Shown: positions 39,921 to 52,952 of the stretch, one piece after another | How the letters are laid out: each line of letters starts with the position of its first letter | Position numbering within the stretch: position 1 is the stretch's first letter | DNA from: Silurus meridionalis | Taxonomy: Eukaryota > Chordata > Actinopteri > Siluriformes > Siluridae | NCBI RefSeq assembly: GCF_014805685.1 | Contig: NC_060901.1 | Coordinates: 25,269,405 to 25,333,404 of the forward strand | DNA length: 64,000 bases | Reading direction: 5' to 3' | The notes under the pieces: generated by a model | Told to the model about the DNA's origin: nothing | What the model saw: only the letters and a program-made list of their open reading frames with translations | The model's database searches: none | Program-made: the position numbers and the translations under genes

Positions 39921-40306
39921 ATGTACAGCTGTATAGTGTACTGTATCCACTTGTATTCATAGCCAACGTGTGTTACATCAGCAGTGTATCTTACTGCAAC
40001 ATGTACTGCAAACAAGTTCAACACAGAGTTCACCATCAAATTTCCTGTACCCTCGTGTACCTGATCACTGAAACACAATTCTAACACCGATTCTGACTGA
40101 ACCAGATTCTGATTCATTCTGATTCTGATTCAGCAAAATTCTCAATCTGATTGATTCTAAATTTATTTGGCAAAAAAATTCTGATGGAAAATAAAATGTT
40201 GGAAATGGAAAATAAACGACTTGTTGCTTCTTTATTTAAAATATACTTTTAATAAAAACGTAAAGTTTCTACTTTTAATGAAACAATATCTGTTATTTCT
40301 GATATT

Positions 40307-40910
40307 TCATTTTTGATCACATAATCTAACTGTACCATAATAAGGCAGACAGAATCCAGCGTATAGAGGCTGAGTGAATGTGGTGTGGAGTCTGTGGAGG
40401 AGCTTCATCGTATCAGAGACGCTGTAGAAGGACAGAGTTCCTGCACTGTGATCCACATACACTCCTATTCTGGAGGATGATGGAACTCTGAGATCAGTTT
40501 TAACGTTGTTGTGCCAGAAAGTAACAGAAGAAGAAGAACACTGCAGACTCCAGGACTGATTGTTGTGTCCAAACACACACTCAATACCCCGTCCTTTCCT
40601 TCTGATGTCTTTATATGAGACTGATATGTACACATAACCATCACTGCTCCTCTCCACCTCCCAGTAACAGCGTCCACACACACTCTCTTTACTCAACACC
40701 TGACAGTAGGAGTCAAATCTCTCTGGATGATCAGAGTACGGCTGCTTTGTCTTTCTAAATGTAACCACTTTGTTCTTCTCAGACAGAATGAGGTTATAAT
40801 TTACTGTGTTGGGATCCAGAGTCAGATCACAGAAATCTAAACACATGAACAATGGAAATGTGTCAGATATTAAAAATATATTAAAGCATGTACTGAAGAT
40901 GGAGAGTGAG

Positions 40911-40961
<51 letters not shown>

Positions 40962-41884
40962 ACGTACAGTACAGAAAATCTTCTCTGCTCTTTGGTTCTG
41001 AGGGTAAAATCATCTGAACTGCTGCAGCTGTGGAGAAACAGGAGACATATTTTGATGAAGGAAATGAGCTGCTTTGGTAATTAATCACTACTGAATAAAT
41101 GTTATGAATGAATGATGTTGTTTATGTGACTTATGAACTCTGTCACTCTCTCTTTGTAAGAAAGGAGGAATAAATGTATGTGTGTCCTTTATTAATAGTT
41201 GAGTAGCTGAAAACACTATAAATACAGGAGTAATAAGTGTAACTGCATCTAATGATCATTCCAATGGAGAAGAACAATAACAGTAAGTTCATATAATCAT
41301 ATAAAATCATTATTGTGTGTTTTGGGGAAATGTTTCTGTCTCTCGTCATCATGCTGCAGAGAAAGTAAAGATTCCCAGCAGGACAATTTCTCTCACCATG
41401 TCGAGGGATTTTGATGAAATCCTGCTGGCAGAGTTCCTCAAATCTCTTTTTCAGATCAGAGACTGATTTCCTCACTCTATCAAATGAGAGATGTTGATGG
41501 ACAGCGATGCTGGGTGAGTCCTCACATCCAGAAGATACACTGAGAGACTGGAAACTCTGAAGAGAGAAAGAAAAACATCATGGAGAAGGAGAAAGGTGGA
41601 GAAATATACATGTGACTATATAGACTATACACTCTTTGTGTTACCTGGAGGAAATGGATGTGATCGTGTGTGTGTGAAAGCTGGTCCAGCTCAGTGATTC
41701 TCCTCTGAAGATCAGAAATCTCCTGCTCCAGTTGCTCCAGGAGTCGTTCAGCTCGACTCAGTTCAGCCTTCTCCTGATCTCTGATCAGCTCCGTCACCTC
41801 CGAGCGCTTTTTCTCCATGGAGCTGATCATCTCAGTAAAGATCTTCTCACTGTCATCTACTGCTGTTTGTGCACTGAGCTGTTA

Positions 41885-41937
<53 letters not shown>

Positions 41938-42963
41938 TTACTGGGACTCTAAATGACTCGATGTCCATGTTGTGTGTGTTTCTAGGAGCAGCTCCGTCTC
42001 TGCTCACTGCTCACCTTTATAATGTTCACAGCCTGTTTCAGCTCCTGCACCTTCTTCTGCTTCTCCTGGATTCTCTGCTGGAATTTCATCTGCTCCTCCT
42101 TCAGCTGAGTCTGTAAACAGTTATAGTTATTTAGATATTATTTTCTCCTGCATCTCCCCCTGCTTTATACATGAGCTCTCACACACACACGGCTAATGTT
42201 GTTCTAACTGTCATAGGAGAAATCAAGTCCAGTTATACTGATACACGACCTAGTGACCTTCAAACATGGCTGTCACGGACTACAGACTTTTGACCTCAAG
42301 CACATTCCAATGCCTCTCTCTCTTTCTTACACACACACACACACACACACATACACACACACACACACAAACCTGTTTTTCAGATCGTTCTGCTGCAGCT
42401 GCAACTGTGTCATGTCCTCTGTGTTCATGCATCGTACACAGATAACAGATGAAGCTTTGGTCGGTACGACAGTAGATCTCCAGGACTTTATCATGCTCAG
42501 AGCAGATCTTCTCTTGTAGATTTCCAGAAGCTTCGATTAACTTGTGCTTCTTCCAGGAAGGAACTTCATAATGAGGTTTCAGATGAGTTTCACAAAAGGA
42601 GGCCAGACACATCAGACACGACTTGACGGCTTTGTGTTTCCTCCTGCTACAGAAATCACATTCCACATCTCCAGGTCCAGCGTAACAGTGAGCAGGAGAA
42701 GCAGCTCGGACTTCAGTCTTCTTCAGTTTCTCCACCACTTCAGCCAGCATGTTGTTTCTGTGTAGAACAGGCCTTGGAGTGAACGTGTGTCTGCACTGAG
42801 GACAGCTGTAGACCCCCTTCTGATTCTCCTGATCCCAGCAGTCATTAATACACACCTTACAGAAACTGTGACCACACGGGGTAGTCACTGGATCCTTCAG
42901 GAGATCCAGACACACTGGACAGCTGAACTGATCCTGAGTTACTGAAATACTGGCCTCTGCCAT
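40307..42963 (-). CDS. finTRIM-like E3 ubiquitin ligase, copy G (complete)
   Basis: Exons on the minus strand: 42373-42963, 42015-42110, 41645-41878, 41397-41556, 40968-41027, 40307-40836; 1,671 nt, 556 aa plus TGA. Start [10 protein letters not shown] as in copy E. RING ([18 protein letters not shown]), B-box1 with CSRRKHKAV (a Gly-to-Arg change relative to others), B-box2 (HEHRGHD), coiled coil in exons 2-3, linker [27 protein letters not shown] with [27 protein letters not shown]. Open throughout with GT-AG borders. The intron-1 donor reads CAG|GTTTGTGTG. Exon 1 and the 5' flank are nearly identical to copy E, while SPRY loop segments differ. Predicted interferon-inducible ligase. Introns 1, 2 and 5 carry CA/GT tracts. 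Confidence 0.86.
42331..42372 (-). repeat. GT-rich tract at the intron-1 splice donor of copy G
   Basis: On the minus strand the intron starts GTTTGTGTG and continues as an interrupted GT tract with one GTAT interruption. Confidence 0.9.
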
Positions 42964-42981
42964 TTTCTTAGTGATCTGCAA

Positions 42982-43016
42982 AGTTTCTGTTTCTCTGAAC
43001 GGAAGCAGTTACTTCC
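42982..43016 (-). promoter_or_regulatory. ISRE and ETS site upstream of copy G
   Basis: Minus-strand 42995-42982 is GAGAAACAGAAACT and GGAAGT is at 43016-43011, same sequence and spacing as copy E. Confidence 0.7.
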
Positions 43017-44699
43017 TGGTTGTGTGTGTAAGAAAGAAAAAGGAGGAGCACAAAGACAGAGTTCATGAACATTAACCATTTCATGGGGTTACAATTGCTT
43101 CCAGGGCAAAATAAAACCTGAAACCTGGATCATATAATATTCTAGATTGTCTCCAAACGTGTAAACGAGTCCCTGCACAAGTTACACCCATTTTCCATGG
43201 CATCTATACAGAATTAAATAACTGACCTCTTTATTGAAATTACATTATTTTATGTATTTGATAAATCTCTGTACATTTACAGTTTGAGATGTGTTGACCA
43301 GGACATCCAGAGCTGGATTTCATTTTGAACCAATGGTGGCAGCACAAAATGTTCTTAAAACCCTTCCTAATCAGTCATCCAAGGCAGTTTTATACTAAGG
43401 TAGAGTGACGACACTAATATTCTTTATTTATCACAGGGGGATGTGCCACAGGAGGACGTGTAAACCCAAGAACCCAAGAAGGGGGACGTGTGAACCCATT
43501 TCCCAATTTCATCTCATAATGTAGGTACAAAATCACAAAGTCTTTACTAATGCAAAGATGAAGCTCTGGTGCCTTTAAACTTTTTCCCTTTTCATTATCG
43601 TGTGTTTCTGCCATGAATGAAATCTATATTTTCTGCTACAAAGCCACGTTAGGATATTTAAAGAAGCTCTTAATGAGTGAGTAGAATCAGCACATTTGGA
43701 GCAGTAATGAGCACAACATATTTTCTTCTTGAGTAATTTATTCCTTTATCACTTTATTGCAGTCAATACAACCCGGTCCTAGAAGGCCTTTCAGGAGTGA
43801 GATTTCTTAACATCAAGACACCCGTCAGTTATCAAGTGCGAATTCACGTGGTAAATCTTTCACTTTTTATACCCCAAATTTACTTAAACGTACAAATTAT
43901 TCTCAAACTTCTCCCCCTTACTACTTTACATACACTAATTATTTTGCGAGTTTTGCATATCCCACCTTTTACTTACGTGTTTTCTGGTAAGTTTATACCT
44001 TTTCTTGGTAAAATGCCACCTTTCATTTACCTCCATACATTTCTAATTTACATGTACCATAAACCTCTGATGGTGACCTTTCCTTCTTGTAAAAATTCCC
44101 CTGATCATGCATTTTACCACTTAAAAACAACCCCAATTTTCACCTTTTGTTTTGTTTGCTTGTTTTTTTTCCATTCCTTGCAAGAATTCCTTTTCTTTTC
44201 ATATACTGCCTAATCCTTTATCCTCCCATAGTAAAATCTTAGATTAGATTTTCTGTATTCTTAGCTTTGTATTAATTTAATTGATTTTTCCAGTATTCAT
44301 CTTAGTTTGTGCTTTTTCTACAATTTTTATCCGTGCAAAATATTTCTATTTTCTCTGACTGCATCTTTATGAGTTTCCTGTCCTGAACTTTTTCTAAATC
44401 AAATTTAGCCTATATCTTAACTATAAGATTCCTTAGCGCTTCCTGAATGTTTGTGTGTCTTGGTCATTGAACATCTTATACTACTCGTTTTCATTAACTG
44501 ATGATGTGTAAGTTCTGTGCCTAATGCTTCATTGCACTTCTCTTTTATAAGATTTTGTATACATATATAGATTTTTTTGTATTTTTCCTCCTACTTAAGA
44601 TTCTAATTTGATTATATGGATTATATGTGCATGAATGCAGTTTGATTATAGTTAGAGCATGTTGCCTGCAAGTTGCTCGGTGCATTGGCTGCAATGCCC

Positions 44700-46460
44700 A
44701 TAAGATAAGATAAGATAAGATATACCTTTATTCGTCCCACAGTGGGGAAATTTCTCTGTTACAGCAGCAAATAATAAATAAATGCAAATATATAAAAGAT
44801 TAGACACATACTACAGTATACAGTATATACACAACACAATGTATAAATACAAATAAGGAAAAAGTAGGTATTGCCGGTGGTATTGCACACAGGTGGTATT
44901 ATTACACAGTTAAACAGTAATACCAGTAAGTATTATGGTGCCTGGTTCACTGGGAGCAGCTGTGATTGTAAAGTCCAATAGCAGCATGGAGAAAAGACCT
45001 TCTGTCACGCTCCTTCAGACACTTAGGATGTAACAGTCTGTCACTGAAGGAGCTGCTCAACGATGAAATGGTTTCATACAAGGGGTGAGAGGCGTTCTGC
45101 AGCAATGATGATAGTTTTGCTACCATCCTCCTTTTCCCACCTCCTGTACAGTTTCCAGGGGAATCCCCAGGACTGAGCTGGACTTCCTGATCAGCTTGTC
45201 TAGTCTCTTCCTATCTGCAGTAGAGATGCTGCTGCCCCAGCAGACCACTCCATGGAATATGGCTGAGGCCACCACAGAGTCAAAAAAGGTCTTCAGTAGC
45301 TCTCCCTGCACTCCAAAAGACCTAAGTCTCCTCAGCAGAAAGAGTCTGCTCTGCCCTTTCTTATAGATTGCCTCAGTGTTGTCTGTCCAGTCCAGTTTGT
45401 TGTTTAGATGAACATCCAGGTATTAGTAAGAGTCCACTCTCACAATGTCCTTTCCCTAAATGTTCACTGGTGGTAATAATGAAGTGTGTTTGTGCCTACG
45501 GAAATCCACCACCAGTTCTTTGGTTTTCCCCGAGTTTATCTGGAGGCAGCTCCGTTAGCACCAGTCCACAAAGTTCTGTATAAGTCCTCTATACTCCCTG
45601 TCATCATCCGTGATCAGACTGACGATGGCAGAGTCATCAGAGAACTTCTGCAGGTGACAGGTTGCTGAGCTAAACATGAAGACTGCAGTGTAGATGGTGA
45701 AGAGGAACAGGGCTAGAACCGTTCCTTGTGGGGCTCCAGTGTTGCAGACAATCATGTCAGACTCACAGTCACGAGTCCTCACATACTGTGGTCGGTCTGT
45801 GAGGTAGCCTGGGGGGGTCCTCCATCTTCCTCCTGTAGCAAGCTTTTCCTTCCCTGGTCTTGTTTCTCGGTTCTCTCTGTACAGTTTTCAGCTCTTCTTT
45901 GTTTCCTGTTAAAAACCCTCTTCTTCTCTAAGGAGAGTCTTTACATCAGGGTTGATCCACGTTTTGTTGTTGGGAAAAAAACTTACAGTCCTGGTAGTGC
46001 CAGGCGAAAGAACGTGCCGGTAAACCGAAGTGAAATCCACAAAGGTTTTTAATAAAAAAAATAAAGAGCAATGCAGAAAATGGCAAAACCGCAACAAAAC
46101 TCCAGGTTAATTAACCCTGGTGAAAGCTATGGTTAGACAAAATACACAGAGTCCTATAAACAATGATAAGCTAAACAGAGTGCTTGGATTGTCCGACAGT
46201 GTTCCTTAGCCTGAGCTGTAGAACGGACAATGAGCTTGTGGAGGAACGGGGTGTAAGTAGCGTGCAAACTGATGAGGGCCAGTTGTAGCTGATTAGTAAG
46301 TGGGAGAGCTGCTTGGAGTGATAGGTGGAGGTGTGGCTGGTGGATCCCTGACAGGTGGGTACAATATTCTCCACACAAAAGTTAATGTAATCAGTTAAAC
46401 AGTCTGTTATACTGTCAATAACCTCCCCATGCGGATTGCACAATTCCTCCCACACAGTTG
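44700..46460 (-). mobile_element. Jockey-superfamily (L2/Rex-like) LINE remnant, unit 2
   Basis: Paralog of the element at 26,537-28,310 by segmental duplication, with the same (TTATC)n tail (44,700-44,723), the SDDSAIV motif (45,782-45,555) and VASAIFHGVVCWGSS (45,311-45,120). It shares the inactivating breaks, so it was already dead when duplicated. Confidence 0.75.
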
Positions 46461-47774
46461 TTATATTATGATTATAATGATAATTTGTGCATATTTAATC
46501 ATGCATTTTCCACACTCTATATCCATTATATTATTTTTTTTCATTTTCCCTTTCTTTTCACCCCTTCTTTCATTAGCTTCTCCTGCGAGGCATACCTTGG
46601 GCCAGCGCCCTATGTGTGGTGCATGTGGCCGCCACTACTTACTGGCCACGGTGCATATTTACCTCCTGGGACGACTTGTTGGAACTTGTGTGCATCCCTC
46701 CTTGCCTTCCACTGTTCATACCCACAGGTCCTTCCTATTTCTCAGGACCTGACACCGTTGTTCTCTCAACTTTTTCTCCCCCAGCAAGTCGTTTTTAAAT
46801 TTACTTTCTTCTCTAGGCTCCAACTTCGTCTACCAGCTTCACCTGCTCTTCCAGGCTTTAAAATATAAGTGTGACATGTATGCACGATTAAGGATGGTGA
46901 TAATATAATGTCTGCTGCGCTTTTATATACATCTCTAAATAATTTTGCCTCTTTAGACATGGTTATATAATCTTTATGATCTCTCCTCATACACTGAGTT
47001 CTCTGTGAAGCTGAGTATTATACTATATTAATGCTGAAAAAAATACCCTGTGTTTTCTAGCCTCGCTAATCCGCTTGTTGTTAAAATTTTGCACACTCTG
47101 CAAAACTGCACCTGTTATTCTCTAATACTATTCTCCAATAAACCGATCATACTCATCACAACTACCTTTATTTAGTTTTTATTATTGTGGTATTCTACTC
47201 TATTTTTATAACTCAAACTAGCTCCATTTTTTGACAGCATTTTAACTTTGTTATTGTAATTGATGCTATCAAACAGGGCTGGAAACAACCTGCAAACAAA
47301 ATGGCACACAGTAGGAGCTCACTCAGACAATTACACACAAGTAGCAGTGATAAGCTTTAATTTAAGACTTACACACTTTTCTCATACATATGTTCCTGTG
47401 ACATTAGACTGCATACTCTTCTTGTTTAATGTACAGCTGTATAGTGTACTGTATCCACTTGTATTCATAGCCAACGTGTGTTACATCAGCAGTGTATCTT
47501 ACTGCAACATGTACTGCAAACAAGTTCAACACAGAGTTCACCATCAAATTTCCTGTACCCTCGTGTACCTGATCACTGAAACACAATTCTAACACCGATT
47601 CTGACTGAAACCAGATTCTGATTCATTCTGATTCTGATTCAGCAAAAATTCTCAATCTGATTGATTCAAAATTTATTTGGAAAAAAAATTCTGATGGAAA
47701 ATAAAATGTTGGAAATGGAAAATAAACGACTTGTTGCTTCTTTGAAATATTATTTTAATAAAAATGTAAAGTTT
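46460..47774. other. Duplicated flank without assigned gene
   Basis: Counterpart of 28,311-29,580. A roughly 65-bp segment at 46,581-46,650 is unique to this unit. It lies in a 107-residue frame (46,429-46,752) with MCGACGRHYL, which is not recognised and not strong enough to call a gene. Confidence 0.5.
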
Positions 47775-48416
47775 CTACTTTTCATGAAACAATATGTCAT
47801 TTCTAATATTTAATTTTTGATCACATAATCTAACTGTACTATAATAATGCAGATAGAATCCAGCGTATAGAGGCTGAGTGAATGTGGTGTGGAGTCTGTG
47901 GAGGAGCTTCATCGTATCAGAGACGCTGTAGAAGGACAGAGTTCCTGCACTGTGATCCACATACACTCCTATTCTGGAGGATGATGAAACTTTCAGATCA
48001 GTTTTAATGTTGTTGTGATAGAAACTAAGATAAGAAGAAGAACACTGCAGACTCCAGGACTGATTGTTGCGTCCAAACCAACACTCATCACCCCGTCCTT
48101 TCCTTCTGATGTCTTTATATGAGACTGATATGAACACATACTCCTCACTGCTCCTCTCCACCTCCCAGTAACAGCGTCCACACACACTCTCTTTACTCAA
48201 CACCTGCTCATAGTAGTCAAATCTCTCTGGATGATCAGAGTACGGCTGCTTTGTCCTACTGTGTGTCACCACTTTGTTCTTCTCAGACAGAATGAGGTCA
48301 TAATTTACTGTGTTGGGATCCAGAGTCAGATCACAGAAATCTAAACACATGAACAATGGAAATGTGTCAGATATTAAAAATATATTAAGGCATGTACTGA
48401 AGATGGAGAGTGAGAC

Positions 48417-48491
<75 letters not shown>

Positions 48492-49837
48492 ACGTACAGT
48501 ACAGAAAATCTTCTCTGCTCTTTGGTTCTGAGGGTAAAATCATCTGAACTGCTGCAGCTGTGGAGAAACAGGAGACATATTTTGATGAAGGAAATGAGCT
48601 GCTTTGGTAATTAATCACTACTGAATAAATGTTATGAATGAATGATGTTGTTTATGTGACTTATGAACTCTGTCACTCTCTGTTTGTAAGAAAGGAGGAA
48701 TAAATGTATGTGTGTCCTTTATTAATAGTTGAGTAGCTGAAAACACTATAAATACAGGAGTAATAAGTGTAACTGCATCTAATGATCATTCCAGTGGAGA
48801 AGAACAATAACAGTAAGTTCATATAATCATATAAAATCATTATTGTGTGTTTTGGGGAAATGTTTCTGTCTCTCGTCATCATGCTGCAGAGAAAGTAAAG
48901 ATTCCCAGCAGGACAATTTCTCTCACCATGTTCATGAATTATGATGAATTTCTCCTGGCAGAGTTCCTCAAATCTCTTTTCAGATCAGAGACTGATTTCC
49001 TCACTCTATCAAATGAGAGATGTTGATGGACAGTGATGCTGGGTGAGTCCTCACATCCAGAAGATACACTGAGAGACTGGAAACTCTACAGAGAGAAAGA
49101 AAAACATCATGGAGAAGGAGAAAGGTGGAGAAATATACATGTGACTATATAGACTTTACACACTTTGTGTTACCTGGAGGAAATGGATGTGATCGTGTGT
49201 GTGTGAAAGCTGCTCCAGCTCAGTGATTCTCCTCTGAAGATCAGAAATCTCCTGCTCCAGTTGCTCCAGGAGTCGTTCAGCTCGACTCAGTTCAGCCTTC
49301 TCCTGATCTCTGATCAGCTCCGTCACCTCGAGCGCTTTTTCTCCATGGAGCTGATCATCTCAGTAAAGATCTTCTCACTGTCATCTACTGCTGTCTGTGC
49401 ACTGAGCTGTTAGGACACACACACACACACACACACTCTCTTACTGGGACTCTAAGAGACTCGATGTCCATGTTGTGTGTGTTTCTAGGAGCAGCTCCGT
49501 CTCTGCTCACTGCTCACCTTTATAATGTTCACAGCCTGTTTCAGCTCCTGCACCTTCTTCTGCTTCTCCTGGATTCTCTGCTGGAATTTCATCTGCTCCT
49601 CCTTCAGCTCAGTCTGTAAACAGTTATAGTTATTTAGATATTATTTTTCTCCTGCATCTCCCCCTGCTTTATACATGAGCTCTCACACACACACGGCTAA
49701 TGTTGTTCTAACTGTCATAGGAGAAATCAAGTCCAGTTATACTGATACACACGACCTAGTGACCTTCAAACATGGCTGTCCTGAACTTCAAACTCAAGCA
49801 CATTCCATTGATAATTTTAATACTGAGACTTAGGACT

Positions 49838-49914
<77 letters not shown>

Positions 49915-50514
49915 CTGTTTTTCAGATCGTTCTGCTGCAGCTGCAACTGTGTCATGTCCTCTGTGTTCATGCATCGTACACAGATAACAGATGAAGCTTT
50001 GGTCGGTACGACAGTAGATCTCCAGGACTTTATCATGCTCAGAGCAGATCTTCTCTTGTAGATTTCCAGAGGCTTCGATTAACTTGTGCTTCTTCCAGGA
50101 AGGAACTTCATAATGAGGTTTCAGATGAGTTTCACAAAAGGAGGCCAGACACATCAGACACGACTTGACGGCTTTGTGTTTCCTCCCGCTACAGAAATCA
50201 CATTCCACATCTCCAGGTCCAGCGTAACAGTGAGCAGGAGAAGCAGCTCGGACTTCAGTCTTCTTCAGTTTCTCCACCACTTCAGCCAGCATGTTGTTTC
50301 TGTGTAGAACAGGCCTTGGAGTGAACGTGTGTCTGCACTGAGGACAGCTGTAGACCCCCTTCTGATCCTCCTGATCCCAGCAGTCATTAATACACACCTT
50401 ACAGAAACTGTGACCACACGGGGTAGTCACTGGATCCTTCAGGAGATCCAGACACACTGGACAGCTGAACTGATCCACTGAAAGCTGATCTACTGAAATA
50501 CTGGCCTCTGCCAT
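47775..50514 (-). pseudogene. finTRIM-like copy H, two single-base deletions
   Basis: Exons on the minus strand: 49915-50514 (200 codons, intact), 49518-49613, 49174-49406, 48927-49085, 48498-48557, 47775-48340. Exon 3 is 233 nt (one base lost near 49,328, 'tcacctcgagcgc' against 'tcacctccgagcgc' in F). Exon 4 is 159 nt (one T lost near 48,978). Together they shift the frame before PRY-SPRY. The SPRY exon itself is open, and its normal TGA is TTA, so the frame runs 12 codons further to TAG at 47,775. RING and both B-boxes are intact, so a truncated RING-B-box-partial coiled-coil protein remains possible. Assembly or sequencing error should be considered. Confidence 0.77.
49842..49914 (-). repeat. 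(GT)n at the intron-1 splice donor of copy H
   Basis: The longest of the donor tracts, beginning GTTTGTGTG directly after AAACAG on the minus strand. Confidence 0.9.
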
Positions 50515-50570
50515 TTTAATAAACTCACCCACAGACACAGAGAGAAACAGTGCAGGATGAAGACTCTTTG

Positions 50571-50604
50571 AGTTTCTTTTTCTCCGAAGTGAGAAGTCAC
50601 TTCC
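50571..50604 (-). promoter_or_regulatory. ISRE and ETS site upstream of copy H
   Basis: Minus-strand 50584-50571 is GAGAAAAAGAAACT (exact ISRE) and GGAAGT is at 50604-50599, identical to copy F. Confidence 0.7.
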
Positions 50605-51274
50605 TGGTTGTGTAACAGAGGAGGAGCACAAAAACAGAGCTCATGACCTTCCGCTTTTAACCGTTTCATTAACAAAATAGTTTTAGAGCAAAAGAAAACC
50701 AAACCACACTCAATTGTAGATTTGTTGGTGCAAAACTTACATCCAATTCCCAAAGCATTTATTCACATTATTCACAATGAGAAACTTTAATAAGTGAAAA
50801 GCCTTTTACACACAAACAATGAACTGATATAATTATATCTCACAAAGATGAGTTTTTATAAAGATAAATACTTACTTTAAGAACAACCGGCTCAAATCTT
50901 ACACCACAATTACCACAACTGGCACATAGCAATGTAATTAACACAATGTAGTGATGCACTACATCTACATGATTATGCTACAGAGTAGAAAAATACTCTC
51001 TTTTTTTTTTTCCCCAGGTAGGAGACTTTCTTCTTTCTCCTGCCAGAATTGAACATCCCAAACAATTCCAGCATATACTCCTCAGCATGGGATTGAAAAT
51101 ACAAGTTGCGTCTATGCCATTACCAGTGCTAGATGATTAACTAGTTTTTTGTTGTTAGCAATTTATATTGTACAATGCAATTCAGCCGCTGCAGTTTAGT
51201 TGCTAAAGTCCCAAAACAATGTATAAAAACTTCTATCCACTATTGTTAGTGTTAAGATGGGCCTCACACTGGTT
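50605..51274. repeat. Segmental duplication, right end of unit 2
   Basis: Matches 33,615-34,256 up to 'gggcctcacactggtt'. No gene seen. Confidence 0.8.
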
Positions 51275-51700
51275 CTCTAAACACATTCCTATGTTATCTG
51301 TTCAGTGTCTATAGGGTCTTTACGATAAGAGTATGTAAGGTACATGGAAAGTCTTTATCTGGGCTCACATCTCTGGTTACTGTGTTCTTACCCAATCAGG
51401 AACAGTTTTAGGTCAGGTTTTTTTCCAGTGTGTAAATATATACTTGTCTGTTATCTGCAATAAACTGAAGAAGAACATATGCGCCATTCTGTGTGCTGTG
51501 TGATTCTTCCCTGATCAGAAAAGGCACCACGGGCATCGTAGCGCATGGAAAACCTCTCCCAGAATTAAGTTTTGTTTGGGGATGATAAAAATCTAACAAC
51601 TATACACACTTATATACACATTTATCTGTCCAGGTTTAGCAGGTTTTCAAAAACATTAAAAAACATATTCTCACTGAAAATAAATTATGCTGTAATAATT
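51275..51700 (+). other. LTR-like sequence
   Basis: Just past the duplication edge there is a promoter/polyA-like stretch with 'gcaataaactgaagaag' (AATAAA at about 51,460) and 'gcaccacgggcatcgtagcg' downstream. This could be a retroviral LTR tail and primer region, but no matching second LTR is seen in the window. 51,700-52,140 holds nothing recognised. Confidence 0.3.
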
Positions 51701-52347
51701 ATGCACTCGAGTTCGAATACAGATTCCCTCCTGGCAAAGTGACAACCGAAAATCCAAAATTCACTCTGGAAAAAATATAGAACCGTGTGAAAAACAAACA
51801 ACAGAAAACGTAGCCCCCAGGAATGGCTCCTGATGTTCCTGATGGGATGATCAGGAGACAGATGTGGAATTCCCTGATGAGCTCAGGGTCCAAGATATTC
51901 CAGGTTTAGACCCAGGAGCGTTTCTCTGAAGCGAAACATTTACAGTCCACTAGATGCTGCAGTGATCTTTGTGCGAGTCCAGTATCTGGTGGTCTGTGTA
52001 GGCCTGCTGACCACTGATGATGAAGGGGCAGGGAGGGGAAACCTGTGGAAGAGAAAACACAGGTGAGAACAGGTGTGAGGAGAGATGCATCGAAATTAGA
52101 GTTTATCTTTAATGACCTGGGTAACAGTAACTGATCTCAATCAATCTTTATTTATATAGCACCTAACATCTACCAGGTAGAACCTAGGTGCTGAACAAAG
52201 TGAAGAAGCCATGTACAAAATAGTAATTAAATTGAATAAACATAAAAGTAGTAAAATATACAATATCATCAAAGTGTTCTAGGCACTTCAAGCAATACAT
52301 GATTAGAGGACCTGAGAGTTCGGCCATGGGTGCGTAGATGGATTAGT

Positions 52348-52683
52348 TTATTTAAATAGGTTGGGGCCGTATAGGTGATAGGTGACAGGGTTTACTCTAC
52401 TGGTTATCTGAAAACAGCCCAATGTAGCGTTGGGACAGTTTGAGGGATTCCACATAAAGGGGCAGGTTTTCTTGTTGACCCAAAAGATGCACAAGGTGGG
52501 ATCAAGGTTAGTAAGGGATAGGCAGTGGGTGGAGCAGCACTGGAGGATGCCAGTGCAGGGAGACATGAATGTCTGAATGTCCTCCCAGATATTTGGCCAC
52601 CAGAACCTCTTAATGAAGTCGATTGTGCAGTTTGACCCAGGATGACAGGCGAAGAACTTGGGAACGGACTGCCAGGGGGACAA
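52348..52683 (-). pseudogene. Ty3/gypsy integrase fragment
   Basis: The frame contains FACHPGSNCTIDFIKRFWWPNIWEDIQTF, resembling the HHCC zinc-binding start of a gypsy integrase, and near its end RVNPVTYHLYGP, resembling the C-terminal chromodomain-proximal region. The catalytic core between them is missing. A short 'tttatttatatagcacctaa' repeat tail lies at about 52,146-52,170. Confidence 0.6.
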
Positions 52684-52849
52684 ACAGACAGTTTAGAATG
52701 AATCCCCCACACCACCTCTCTTCCCGGTGAGGGCCTGCCTGCCACAGACTTGTGTGACCAGCCATTGTTTAAAAAAAAAAACAAAACAAAGGACAAAATA
52801 AAAGAACAAAACTTCATAGCTAGAAGTGGTGACTTTTTTCTGCCTCCAC

Positions 52850-52952
52850 TTAAGCTCCGCCCACAAAAGACGTCACAATGAGTACAAAAGGATCTATTAC
52901 ACCATCATCACTACACATCTCTCAGTCTGCGCTGTGTGAGTTAAGAGAAGGT
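52850..52952 (+). promoter_or_regulatory. Candidate promoter and non-coding first exon of the lifeguard-like gene
   Basis: A GC box (gctccgcccac) and a CRE-like gacgtcac are followed by a segment ending 'ttaagagaag|gtacgc', a fair splice donor at about 52,950. An acceptor stands at 54,053, directly before the coding exon. A link between the two is inferred. A CpG-rich patch with an imperfect RFX-like site (gttgcctagtagcgaac) is at about 53,390-53,440. Confidence 0.35.

Larger units (their letters stand above)
42373..48025. repeat. Segmental duplication unit 2, left part
   Basis: Counterpart of 24,203-29,798. 43,020-44,690 holds no recognised gene. The SPRY exon at the right end here is continuous into copy H, whereas in unit 1 it is cut at 29,798. 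Confidence 0.85.

Noticed and set aside
49772..49987. Thr-His or Val-Cys repeat frames at CA/GT tracts (here and at 6,424, 14,687, 18,572, 24,143, 31,411, 37,231, 41,732, 48,385)
   Set aside because: These frames are microsatellite translations with no independent coding support. Only the continuation of exon 1 into the tract is biologically interesting.
50086..50307. A 73-residue frame on the strand opposite exon 1, repeated in copies A, E, F, G and H
   Set aside because: It is the conserved antisense shadow of the B-box coding sequence; its conservation follows from the sense gene.
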